From positions 2,270-8,045 of the forward strand of contig JAESQH010000053.1 of NCBI GenBank assembly GCA_016765235.1: a stretch of 5,776 nucleotides of DNA, read 5' to 3'. The stretch is from Paracoccaceae bacterium. Lineage in GTDB: Bacteria; Pseudomonadota; Alphaproteobacteria; Rhodobacterales; Rhodobacteraceae. Numbering within the stretch: the first letter of the stretch is position 1; each line of letters opens with the position of its first letter. The notes under the pieces were generated by a model. The model was not told the origin of the DNA. It was given only the letters and a program-made list of their open reading frames with translations, and ran no database searches. This document shows, one piece after another, positions 1-5,243 of this stretch. The position numbers were made by a program, and so were the translations under genes.

Positions 1-293
1 GTGGCGTTGGGGGCGCCCAGCCAAAATGGCAGCGCGCCAAAGACGGGTAATACCAGCCAACTTAACGTGGTTAACAGGAACGTCTGTTGAATGGTTAGCG
101 CCTTAAGCGAGGCGTTTGCCGTGGCCAATGCCATCGACCCGCCCGCCACGACGGTGATCATGGCACTTAGGGCGAAATTCTTGGCGTCAGGGTTGCCGTA
201 CAGGTAATCGACGGCGAAGGGGACTAACATCGTTAGGCCCAACACGCCAACCAAAAGGCCAATAATATATCCGACTGGTCTTAGATCGATCAT
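1..293 (-). CDS. trkH: TrkH family potassium uptake protein, N-terminal part (runs off left edge)
   Basis: Inner-membrane, channel-like subunit of a Trk/Ktr-type K+ uptake system. The start is the ATG at 293-291; an in-frame TGA at 320-318 with no other start codon between makes this the only option. The 97 visible residues begin MIDLRPVGYIIG, which I recognise as the usual opening of alphaproteobacterial TrkH. Three hydrophobic stretches follow: about residues 7-31, 40-60 and 71-94. The last ends in LPVFGALPFWLG, the run into the first pore loop. The family is about 480 residues, so roughly 80% lies outside the window and the selectivity-filter glycines cannot be checked. No clear Shine-Dalgarno is seen; an AGAGG lies 14 nt upstream. 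The gene lies 37 bp behind the deiodinase-like gene on the same strand and could be read through from it, as no terminator is visible. Family assignment is from recalled sequence features. Confidence 0.82.
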   Translation of the reverse strand, partial: MIDLRPVGYIIGLLVGVLGLTMLVPFAVDYLYGNPDAKNFALSAMITVVAGGSMALATANASLKALTIQQTFLLTTLSWLVLPVFGALPFWLGAPNA

Positions 294-330
294 AGCGCAA
301 GGCTTGGCCTCTGGGGGTCAAACTGTCAAG

Positions 331-1047
331 TTAGCAATTCGTATCGGGTGATATGGGGTGCGGGCGGCGCAGTAGTACACGCAGGTTACGTTTTATAAGG
401 TTCTTCCAGACCAAATTCGGGAAGCTTCGCAGAAAATCTATACCTGCGCCCTTGCCCGCGTTTTTCAACGTGGCAAAGCCCACCGACGGGATCGCGGGTA
501 AAAACACGCCCATACCGGACGCAGGATTACCGGCCTTCAAATTGACCAGCGCACGCCCCGTGGCGGTCGGGTTATTCCAGTCGGAATAGTAGACAACGCA
601 GTGGTTCTTGTTGATGATAAACACCGCATTTGGGAAGCTGCCGTAAGCGACGTGGGCATGGCCGTTCAGGTCGTCAATCAGAATCGTGCGCCCTTCCCCA
701 TCCTCGAATTGCAGGGCGCGGGCGTTGGATAGCTTTCCTTCCGCGTCGGTATGCTTGGGGCGGGTTTTGCCGGGGTGCGCCTCGCGGACATACATTATTG
801 TGAAACTCGTGTCGGGGTGCTTTTCGGTTAGGGTTTTCATCTTGGCACGACGGCTTTGGTATAGCGGGCAAGTGATGGAGCCGATCTCTAAAACCAGAAA
901 GTCACCGTCGAAATCCAGAAGTTGGCGCTGGCTGCCATCCGTTGTTTGCATCGAAAAGTCCTGCGCTTTGCGCCCCGCTGCCGGCCCTTGAAAATTGTCG
1001 AGCGTGTATTGACCCGCTGAAAAACTGTCATAGTTATAATCGGTCAT
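331..1047 (-). CDS. Deiodinase-like thioredoxin-fold protein, Cys form
   Basis: A 238-residue cytoplasmic protein; no signal peptide is seen. A longer reading from a TTG at 1053 is possible, but the ATG at 1047 has AGAGGA (1059-1054) six nt upstream and is preferred. The core resembles iodothyronine deiodinase (PF00837). GSITCP at residues 56-61 sits where deiodinases have GSxT-Sec-P, so Cys60 replaces selenocysteine. YVREAHPG follows at 86-93, with Glu89 and His91 about 30 residues after the catalytic position, as in vertebrate enzymes. His99 and NARALQ (108-113) match the conserved later His and xARxLQ segment. PNAVFIINKN at 139-148 is the typical edge strand. No CxxC or peroxiredoxin PxxxTxxC motif is present. 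The other cysteines are 150 and 238. The basic C-terminal tail (about 190-238) matches nothing I know. The gene follows marR by 2 nt and is almost surely co-transcribed with it. Substrate unknown: reductive dehalogenation or thiol-peroxide chemistry are both possible. Confidence 0.72.
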   Translation of the reverse strand: MTDYNYDSFSAGQYTLDNFQGPAAGRKAQDFSMQTTDGSQRQLLDFDGDFLVLEIGSITCPLYQSRRAKMKTLTEKHPDTSFTIMYVREAHPGKTRPKHTDAEGKLSNARALQFEDGEGRTILIDDLNGHAHVAYGSFPNAVFIINKNHCVVYYSDWNNPTATGRALVNLKAGNPASGMGVFLPAIPSVGFATLKNAGKGAGIDFLRSFPNLVWKNLIKRNLRVLLRRPHPISPDTNC

Positions 1048-1049
1048 CT

Positions 1050-1493
1050 TCAATCCTCTTTGGTTAGCATGTTTTCGGTCATTTCGCGCAGCACGCGCCG
1101 TGTGGTTTGCAAATCGTCAACACTGATCCCGCGTTGGCTTTGTTCGATCAATCCCGCAGCGATCGGCACAAGTGTTGCCTGCATCCCCTGCCCTTCGGCC
1201 GTCAGGTTCACGCGAACGCGGCGGCGGTCTTCCTTGTCGTGTTCGCGGACAATCAATCCTTTAAGCTCCATCCCATCCAACAGGCGGGTCAGGGTTGTTT
1301 GGTCTTTCACGGATCGGCGCGCCAATGCACCGGGGGTTTGGCCATCTTCTTGCCAAAGCAGCAGTAGAACGGCCCATTCTTCGGCCCCCATTTTGATCCC
1401 GTCAGTGCGAAAGCGGTCTTGCAGATCGCGGCGCAGCACAAAGCCGAGGCGGTTGATCCAGTATTGTAATTGTTTTTCGGGTATGATCCTCAT
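1050..1493 (-). CDS. MarR-family transcriptional regulator
   Basis: A 147-residue winged-helix repressor, normal MarR length. Helix 1 covers about residues 5-29. The DNA-binding core runs TPGALARRSVKDQTTLTRLL (53-72), with the recognition helix near 64-76. The wing carries DKEDRRRVRVNLT (86-98), close to the diagnostic DxRDxR pattern. A C-terminal dimerisation helix spans about 124-143. There is no cysteine, so an OhrR-type thiol switch is excluded; a small-molecule ligand is more likely (inference). The ATG at 1493 is the only start that keeps helix 1, yet it has no Shine-Dalgarno and lies only 13 nt below a TATAAT, so the message is probably nearly leaderless. The gene is 2 nt upstream of the deiodinase-like gene. 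A large palindrome over its promoter suggests that it represses its own two-gene operon. Confidence 0.93.
   Translation of the reverse strand: MRIIPEKQLQYWINRLGFVLRRDLQDRFRTDGIKMGAEEWAVLLLLWQEDGQTPGALARRSVKDQTTLTRLLDGMELKGLIVREHDKEDRRRVRVNLTAEGQGMQATLVPIAAGLIEQSQRGISVDDLQTTRRVLREMTENMLTKED
1054..1059 (-). promoter_or_regulatory. Ribosome binding site deciding the deiodinase-like start
   Basis: AGAGGA on the minus strand lies six nt before the ATG at 1047, inside the last codons of marR. This spacing favours the ATG over the TTG at 1053 that would overlap the marR stop. Confidence 0.7.
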
Positions 1494-1527
1494 ACATGCA
1501 TTCTACATTATATGTATACTGCATGTA
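1493..1527. promoter_or_regulatory. Nested palindromic operator, probable MarR binding site
   Basis: A 35-bp dyad is centred on 1510. The outer arms TACATGCA (1493-1500) and TGCATGTA (1520-1527) are perfect 8-bp inverted repeats. An inner palindrome, TACAT-TAT-ATGTA (1504-1516), shares the same centre. Fourteen of 17 position pairs match. The site covers the -10 element and reaches the first base of the marR start codon, so bound protein would block RNA polymerase. Ownership by the adjacent MarR protein is inferred from position. Confidence 0.7.
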
Positions 1528-1536
1528 AATACCCAA
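1507..1536 (-). promoter_or_regulatory. Promoter of the marR-deiodinase operon
   Basis: Minus-strand -10 TATAAT (1512-1507) is a perfect consensus. A weak -35, TTGGGT (1536-1531), lies 18 bp upstream. Transcription would start near 1500, leaving about 5-7 nt before the marR ATG. The -35 abuts the U-tract of the folE terminator. Confidence 0.6.
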
Positions 1537-1566
1537 AAGAAAACCGGCAAAGTCACCCTGCCGGTT
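1533..1566 (-). terminator. Rho-independent terminator of folE
   Basis: On the minus strand, AACCGGCA (1566-1559), a 9-nt loop, then TGCCGGTT (1549-1542) form a perfect 8-bp stem followed by a T-rich tract, TTCTTTT. It begins six nt after the folE stop codon and insulates folE from the marR operon. Confidence 0.85.
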
Positions 1567-1572
1567 AACGGT

Positions 1573-2208
1573 TTAACTGCCTCGGTTAGTCGGGTTGCCG
1601 ATTGTGGCAAGGAATTCCCTACGAAGGTCTTTGTCTTCGCGAAAATCCCCTAGCATGGTCGAAGTCACCATCGTAACGCCCGGCTTATGAACGCCGCGGG
1701 TGGACATGCAGTGGTGTTCACCCTCGATCACCACGGCCACACCTTTTGGTTCCAGAGTGTCAAACAAAGCGTTGGCGATTTGTGCCGTCATCTTTTCTTG
1801 CACCTGAAGGCGTTTGGCGAAAGCTTCGACAACGCGGGCGAGTTTGGAGATGCCGACCACACGATCCGTCGGGATATAGCCGATGTGGGCGACGCCGATG
1901 ATCGGGGCCATGTGGTGCTCGCAATAGGATTCGTAACGGATGTCACGCAGAACAACCATTTCATCGTACCCTTCGGTTTCACCGAACGTGCGTTGCAGCA
2001 TGGCGACAGGGTCTTCGCCGTAGCCACGGAACCATTCGCTATAGGCTTTGGTCACGCGCTTCGGCGTGTCCAGCAGGCCTTCGCGGTTGGGGTCATCGCC
2101 CGCCCAGCGCAGCAATGTTCGCACGGCTTCTTCGGCCTCGTGACGCGAGGGGCGCTCCACTACAGTGGAAACGTCTTTGGTCTTTATTTCCGGGTCATAA
2201 ACATTCAC
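1573..2208 (-). CDS. folE: GTP cyclohydrolase I (FolE)
   Basis: Cytoplasmic zinc enzyme that converts GTP to 7,8-dihydroneopterin triphosphate, the first step of tetrahydrofolate and pterin synthesis; the family forms homodecamers. The 211 residues are normal length. The Zn ligands are visible: Cys96 and His99 in ESYCEHHMAP (93-102), and Cys167 in EGEHHCMSTRGV (162-173). The Cys-to-Cys spacing of 71 equals that of the E. coli enzyme as I recall it. GISKLARVVEAFAKRLQVQE (119-138) and TSTMLGDFR (182-190) are further family signatures. The start is GTG at 2208, supported by AGGAGAG seven nt upstream; no in-frame ATG lies near it. The gene follows metZ by 163 bp, a gap with CtrA-like sites and no convincing metZ terminator, so it could be read through from metZ or have its own promoter. 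It ends at a strong terminator. It is the zinc-type FolE, not FolE2. Confidence 0.97.
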   Translation of the reverse strand: MNVYDPEIKTKDVSTVVERPSRHEAEEAVRTLLRWAGDDPNREGLLDTPKRVTKAYSEWFRGYGEDPVAMLQRTFGETEGYDEMVVLRDIRYESYCEHHMAPIIGVAHIGYIPTDRVVGISKLARVVEAFAKRLQVQEKMTAQIANALFDTLEPKGVAVVIEGEHHCMSTRGVHKPGVTMVTSTMLGDFREDKDLRREFLATIGNPTNRGS

Positions 2209-2215
2209 GTCGCAT

Positions 2216-2222
2216 CTCTCCT
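2216..2222 (-). promoter_or_regulatory. Strong ribosome binding site for the GTG start of folE
   Basis: AGGAGAG on the minus strand lies seven nt before the GTG at 2208. Nearby ATGs in this stretch are out of frame, so this site decides the start. Confidence 0.75.
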
Positions 2223-2281
2223 ATCAAAGCAGACTTGGGGGGAATCGCTCCAATTACAAGTCATTTGCCAGATCGACCCCC

Positions 2282-2366
2282 ATTGTTAACACAACTTTTA
2301 CCTTTTCAGGAAATTGTTAACAAAGTGTTAACGAGGGCGAACTTGCTACCCTTAACTACTCCTTAA
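2282..2366. promoter_or_regulatory. Cluster of TTAA-N7-TTAA (CtrA-like) sites upstream of folE
   Basis: Two exact matches to the CtrA full-site pattern TTAA-N7-TTAA lie at 2317-2331 and 2352-2366, with centres 35 bp apart. On the minus strand a third motif, TTAACAAT (2289-2282), differs by one base from the half-site TTAACCAT. GTTAAC occurs three times (2285, 2316, 2327), and TTGTTAACAA at 2314-2323 is a perfect palindrome. The cluster lies 74-158 bp upstream of the folE start and ends 6 bp short of the metZ stop. A TGTAAT (2258-2253) downstream on the minus strand could be a folE -10, but no matching -35 is evident. The rest of the gap (2209-2371) holds no gene that I can see. CtrA binding is inference from pattern. 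Confidence 0.45.
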
Positions 2367-2371
2367 GTTGA

Positions 2372-3556
2372 TTACGCCATTTTACCGAGTGCTTGTAGGA
2401 TATCGTCAAGCAGATCGCCCGCGTCTTCTAATCCGACAGAAATACGAACCAAACCGTCCGTAATCCCCAATTCCGCCCGCATCTCGGGTGTCAGGCGTTG
2501 ATGGGTTGTTGTTGCCGGATGGGTTACCAGACTTTTGGCGTCTCCCAGATTGTTGGACAGCAGAATGATGCTCAAAGCATTAAGGAATTTGAAGGTTGCC
2601 GCCTGCCCGCCTTTGATATCGAGCGCGATCACCGTCCCGCCAGCCGTCATCTGTTTCGATGCCAGCGCGTATTGTGGGTGGCTTTCAAGGCCGGGGAAAA
2701 TGGTGTTGTTTAGGGCGGAATGCCCCTCAAGCGCAGTTGCGATGGACAGCGCGGATTCGGCTTGGGCATTGCAGCGCAGATCAAGCGTCTCAAGACCTTT
2801 CAGCATTACCCACGCGTTAAACGGGCTAAGCGCGCCGCCTGTGTGTTTGAGGTAGGTCTCAAAATCACCACGGATGAATTCTTTTTTGCCCAGCACTACG
2901 CCGCCGAGGCAACGGCCCTGCCCGTCGATGTGTTTGGTGGCGGAATAGACGACGATATCTGCGCCCAACTCCAGTGTGCGCTGGAAAATCGGCGTGGCGA
3001 AAACGTTATCGACAATCAGAACCGCGCCAGCGGCGTGGGTGATTTCAGCGATGCCGGTGATGTCCACAACTTCCAGCGTCGGATTGGATATCGCCTCGAC
3101 AAACGACAGTTTCGTGTTCGGGCGCATGGCGGCCTTCCATGCGGCTAGGTCAGTGCCTTCAACGAAGGTTACTTCCACACCGAAGGTTGGCAGCAGGTCT
3201 TCAAGGATGAACAGGCAGGACCCGAACAATGCTTTGGCGGAAACCACATGGTCGCCGGATTTTAGCTGGCTGAACAGTGCGCCATTAACGGCGGCCATTC
3301 CGGTGGCGGTGGCGAAAGCGTCTTCGGCGCCCTCTAGTGCCGCGATCCGGTCTTCGAACATGGAAACGGTCGGGTTGGCGTAGCGCGAATAGATGTATTC
3401 GTCATCGCCGCGCTCAATGAAGCGCGCCTCTGCGGCTTCGGCGCTGGGATAGACGTAGCCTTGGGTCATAAAGATCGCTTCCGAGACCTCCCCGTACTGA
3501 CTGCGCCGCGTACCTTCATGCACAAGCTTAGTGCGTGTTTTCCATGTATTTGTCAT
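2372..3556 (-). CDS. metZ: O-succinylhomoserine sulfhydrylase (MetZ)
   Basis: PLP enzyme of the Cys/Met-metabolism gamma family; it makes homocysteine directly from O-succinylhomoserine and sulfide in methionine synthesis. The protein is 394 residues, normal for the family. The Schiff-base lysine is Lys208 in YSATKHIDGQGR (204-215), the version of the motif typical of MetZ. YSRYANPT (56-63) supplies PLP-phosphate contacts from the neighbouring subunit. Asp183 in IVDNVFATP (181-189) would pair with the pyridine nitrogen. TGMAAV at 85-90 and SNPTLE near 157-162 also fit. The C-terminal domain contains LVTHPATTTH, usual for the superfamily. The start is ATG at 3556; the upstream frame has no other start before a stop. 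Only a weak GGAT precedes it. A SAM-II aptamer in the leader implies repression by S-adenosylmethionine. Cystathionine gamma-synthase or MetY are less likely given the length and the riboswitch context. Confidence 0.95.
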   Translation of the reverse strand: MTNTWKTRTKLVHEGTRRSQYGEVSEAIFMTQGYVYPSAEAAEARFIERGDDEYIYSRYANPTVSMFEDRIAALEGAEDAFATATGMAAVNGALFSQLKSGDHVVSAKALFGSCLFILEDLLPTFGVEVTFVEGTDLAAWKAAMRPNTKLSFVEAISNPTLEVVDITGIAEITHAAGAVLIVDNVFATPIFQRTLELGADIVVYSATKHIDGQGRCLGGVVLGKKEFIRGDFETYLKHTGGALSPFNAWVMLKGLETLDLRCNAQAESALSIATALEGHSALNNTIFPGLESHPQYALASKQMTAGGTVIALDIKGGQAATFKFLNALSIILLSNNLGDAKSLVTHPATTTHQRLTPEMRAELGITDGLVRISVGLEDAGDLLDDILQALGKMA

Positions 3557-3617
3557 AATTTTATCCGGAATGTCCGGCCCTTTTCATTAAACCCTGATCG
3601 GGGCTTTTTGGGCCTCG
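3557..3617 (-). promoter_or_regulatory. metZ leader between aptamer and start codon (expression platform)
   Basis: About 60 nt separate the aptamer from the metZ ATG. GGCCC (3614-3610) can pair with GGGCC (3580-3576). A perfect CCGGA-CAT-TCCGG hairpin (3577-3565) ends eight nt before the ATG, shares bases 3576-3577 with that pairing, and would cover the only Shine-Dalgarno-like GGAT. An 8-codon ORF, ATG 3587 to TAA 3561, ends four nt before metZ. No terminator U-tract is seen, so control of translation is more likely than of termination (inference). Confidence 0.4.
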
Positions 3618-3675
3618 ACCTCTTTAGCGGAATATTTAACGTGGCCCGCAATCCAGTCTTACAAAGCGCCACAGC
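3618..3675 (-). ncRNA. SAM-II (SAM_alpha) riboswitch aptamer in the metZ leader
   Basis: S-adenosylmethionine-sensing H-type pseudoknot. On the minus strand, P1 pairs GTGGC (3672-3668) with GCCAC (3645-3641). The loop contains TGGATTGC, whose TGGA (3655-3652) can pair with TCCG (3631-3628) to form the pseudoknot. The conserved 3' segment reads GTTAAA then CCGCTAAAGAGG (3630-3619), matching the SAM-II core GCUAAA-AGG as I recall it. The position directly upstream of metZ and the alphaproteobacterial setting agree. SAM-V shares this core and is the main alternative. The aptamer starts at the predicted transcription start. Confidence 0.85.
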
Positions 3676-3678
3676 TGA

Positions 3679-3707
3679 CTCTTACGCAAATCCGTGAATT
3701 GCGTCAA
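3679..3707 (-). promoter_or_regulatory. metZ: metZ promoter
   Basis: Minus-strand -35 TTGACG (3707-3702) matches five of six consensus bases. After 17 bp comes a weak -10, TAAGAG (3684-3679). The start site would fall near 3672, exactly where P1 of the SAM-II aptamer begins, which supports the pairing. Confidence 0.55.
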
Positions 3708-3775
3708 TCATATAAGGCGTATGATTTTTGCCGCTTATGGATACCTATGCGCGGCGATATGTGGTTCCTTGCGGT

Positions 3776-3781
3776 AAGGAG
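3776..3781 (+). promoter_or_regulatory. Ribosome binding site of the SDR gene
   Basis: AAGGAG lies eight nt before the ATG at 3790 and fixes the start. The promoter was not clearly found: TATGAT at 3720-3725 could be a -10, with TTGCGT (3699-3704) only 15 bp away. Confidence 0.75.
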
Positions 3782-3789
3782 ATTCGACT

Positions 3790-4482
3790 ATGGAAAATAA
3801 AACGGTACTGGTGACGGGAGCGACTAGCGGCATCGGGCTGGCTTTGATCGACAGGTTGTTGGAGGCTGGCTACACGCCGATATTGACGGCGCGGAATGCG
3901 GATAAAGTGCGGGCTTTGGCGGCTTCGAGCGGCGTGGCGGGGTATGTGCTGGATGTCGCGGATCCGGGGGCAATTACGCGTGTTTGCGCGCAAATCGAGC
4001 GCGATCACGGGCCGCTCTGGGGGCTGGTTAATAACGCCGGTATCTGGCTGGAGGGAGATTTTGATGCCTACTCAAGCGACGATATCAAAGCTGTGATGGA
4101 TACGAATACGATGGGTACAATAAATATGACCCATGCGGTGTTACCCGACATGCTGGCGCGTGGGCGGGGGAGTATCGTGAATGTCGTGTCCACTGCAGCA
4201 CTTTACGCCCGCAAGTCGATCAGCGTTTACGCGGCCAGCAAGTGGGCCATTCGCGGGTTTACCGGATGTCTTGAGGCCGAATGTGCGCCCAAGGGCGTGC
4301 GGGTGATGGGGTTTTATCCGGGCAAGATTGCGTCGAACATGTATGAAACGGCGGGGGTGGAGCGTGATCTTGAGGTTGCGATGACTCCGACGCAGGCTGC
4401 TGATATGATTGTGACTATGCTAAGCGATGAAAGCATGGTTTGGTCGCAGGTTAGCGGGCGGGCGCTTAAGGACTATGTTTGA
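3790..4482 (+). CDS. Short-chain dehydrogenase/reductase (SDR), classical type
   Basis: A 230-residue cytoplasmic NAD(P)-dependent oxidoreductase with a Rossmann fold. The cofactor glycine motif is TGATSGIG (9-16). Arg35 in LTARN, just after the second strand, points to NADPH rather than NADH. LDVAD (54-58) contains the adenine-contact Asp. NNAG is at 81-84. The catalytic tetrad is complete: Asn106 (DTNTMG), Ser134 (VVSTAA), Tyr147 and Lys151 (YAASK). FYPGKIAS (175-182) fills the usual PG segment after strand 6. At 230 residues it is slightly short for the family, through a brief C-terminus. The substrate cannot be told from sequence. It starts the plus-strand pair with the GST gene 21 nt downstream and is divergent from metZ across a shared upstream region of about 230 bp. 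Confidence 0.93.
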   Translation: MENKTVLVTGATSGIGLALIDRLLEAGYTPILTARNADKVRALAASSGVAGYVLDVADPGAITRVCAQIERDHGPLWGLVNNAGIWLEGDFDAYSSDDIKAVMDTNTMGTINMTHAVLPDMLARGRGSIVNVVSTAALYARKSISVYAASKWAIRGFTGCLEAECAPKGVRVMGFYPGKIASNMYETAGVERDLEVAMTPTQAADMIVTMLSDESMVWSQVSGRALKDYV

Positions 4483-4503
4483 ATTGATTTGCAGGAGAGA
4501 GCT

Positions 4504-5207
4504 ATGAAACCCATCGAACTTTATTATTGGCCAACCCCGAACGGTTGGAAAATCACCATCGCATTGGAGGAGTTGGGCCTACCCTACAACCTGCATCTGG
4601 TTGATATCGGGGCTGGTGACCAGTTCAAACCGGATTTCCTGAAAATCGCGCCGAACAACAGGATGCCAGCGATTATCGCCCATGACGGGCCGGACGGTGA
4701 ACCGATTGCGATTTTCGAGAGCGGGGCGATTTTGCAATATCTGGCCCGCAAGACGGGGAAATTCGGTGGAACGTCTGAACGTAACCGGATCGAGGTTGAC
4801 CAATGGTTAATGTGGCAGATGGGTGGTTTAGGGCCGATGGCTGGCCAAGCCCACCATTTCCTGAAGTATGCCCCCGCGATGGATCCGCCAAACGATTTGC
4901 CTTACGCCAAGGACCGCTATCGCAATGAAACGGGGCGTTTATACGGGGTGCTGAATCACCGCTTGGAGGGGCGCGATTATGTGGCGGGTGAGTATTCCAT
5001 TGCCGACATGGCGATCTGGCCGTGGGCTGTTTGTGGGAGGGCCAAGAGCAGGATATCGCGGAATTCCCCCATAAGGCTGCTTGGTTGGACCGTATGTATG
5101 AACGCCCTGCGGTTAAGGCGGGACGCGCCGTTGCCAAGGATAAGCGCGGGAATCTGCAGGACAACAAGAAGGCGCAAAGCGTGTTGTTTGGGCAAAAGGC
5201 GCGGTAG
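4504..5207 (+). pseudogene. Glutathione S-transferase, Nu class (YfcG/YghU-like), frameshifted
   Basis: The start is ATG 4504, with AGGAG (4493-4497) six nt upstream. The thioredoxin-like N-terminal domain has TPNGWK at 11-16, the Thr/Asn pair that binds glutathione in E. coli YfcG, and ESGAILQYLA at 72-81, the gamma-glutamyl site. The helical domain has the N-capping motif YSIADMAIWPW (164-174). The frame is correct to Val176 (codon 5029-5031); the expected C-terminus then continues one frame back as LWEGQEQDIAEFPHKAAWLD and onward to a TAG at 5205-5207. One extra T in the TTT at 5030-5032 would join the halves as WAVLWEG, giving 234 residues. Without it, translation runs through an unrelated Arg/Cys-rich tail to a TGA at 5227-5229, losing the C-terminal helices. 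The cause is either a true indel or a base-calling error in a T run. Nu-class enzymes act on disulfides and peroxides. It is likely co-transcribed with the SDR gene. Confidence 0.85.
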
Positions 5208-5215
5208 TTGGTGGT

Positions 5216-5243
5216 GTAGTGGTGGGTGAATCACCCACCCTAC
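5216..5243. repeat. Palindrome between convergent genes, possible REP-like element or bidirectional terminator
   Basis: GGTGGGTGA (5221-5229), a single A, then TCACCCACC (5231-5239) form 9-bp perfect arms. Beyond a bulged T at 5220, GTAG (5216-5219) pairs with CTAC (5240-5243), extending the stem to 13 bp. Neither strand has a T-tract after it, so it is not a standard intrinsic terminator. It lies between convergent ends and contains the nitronate monooxygenase stop codon (TAG, 5242-5240). Very similar GGTGGGT-type intergenic palindromes are common in Rhodobacteraceae as I recall them. Confidence 0.65.

Noticed and set aside
301..329. Promoter for trkH starting from a perfect TTGACA (329-324)
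   Set aside because: The position 17 bp downstream reads CAAGCC, unlike any -10, so only the -35 half is present.
331..1047. Typical peroxiredoxin (AhpC) assignment
   Set aside because: The position seven residues before Cys60 is Leu rather than the Pro of PxxxTxxC, and the EAH and ARxLQ segments fit deiodinase better.
1060..1653. 197-codon open frame on the plus strand across marR and the end of folE
   Set aside because: It is antisense to two well-supported genes, very Arg/Ser-rich, has no ribosome site and resembles no family; it is a shadow of GC-rich coding sequence.
1687..2289. 200-codon open frame on the plus strand opposite folE
   Set aside because: It mirrors the whole folE frame, is His/Phe/Gly-rich as expected of an antisense reading, and lacks a ribosome binding site.
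2720..3148. 142-codon plus-strand frame opposite metZ
   Set aside because: It is antisense to highly conserved metZ codons, with no Shine-Dalgarno or recognisable domain.
3591..3610. Plus-strand hairpin CCC-TGATC-GGGG followed by CTTTTT as a terminator
   Set aside because: No plus-strand gene lies upstream and the stem is only three to four pairs; it is the complement of the metZ leader.
5026..5040. Programmed -1 frameshift producing full-length GST
   Set aside because: A -1 slip would give the right protein, but there is no X-XXY-YYZ heptamer in the zero frame and GST genes are not known to use recoding; an indel or a base-calling error is simpler.
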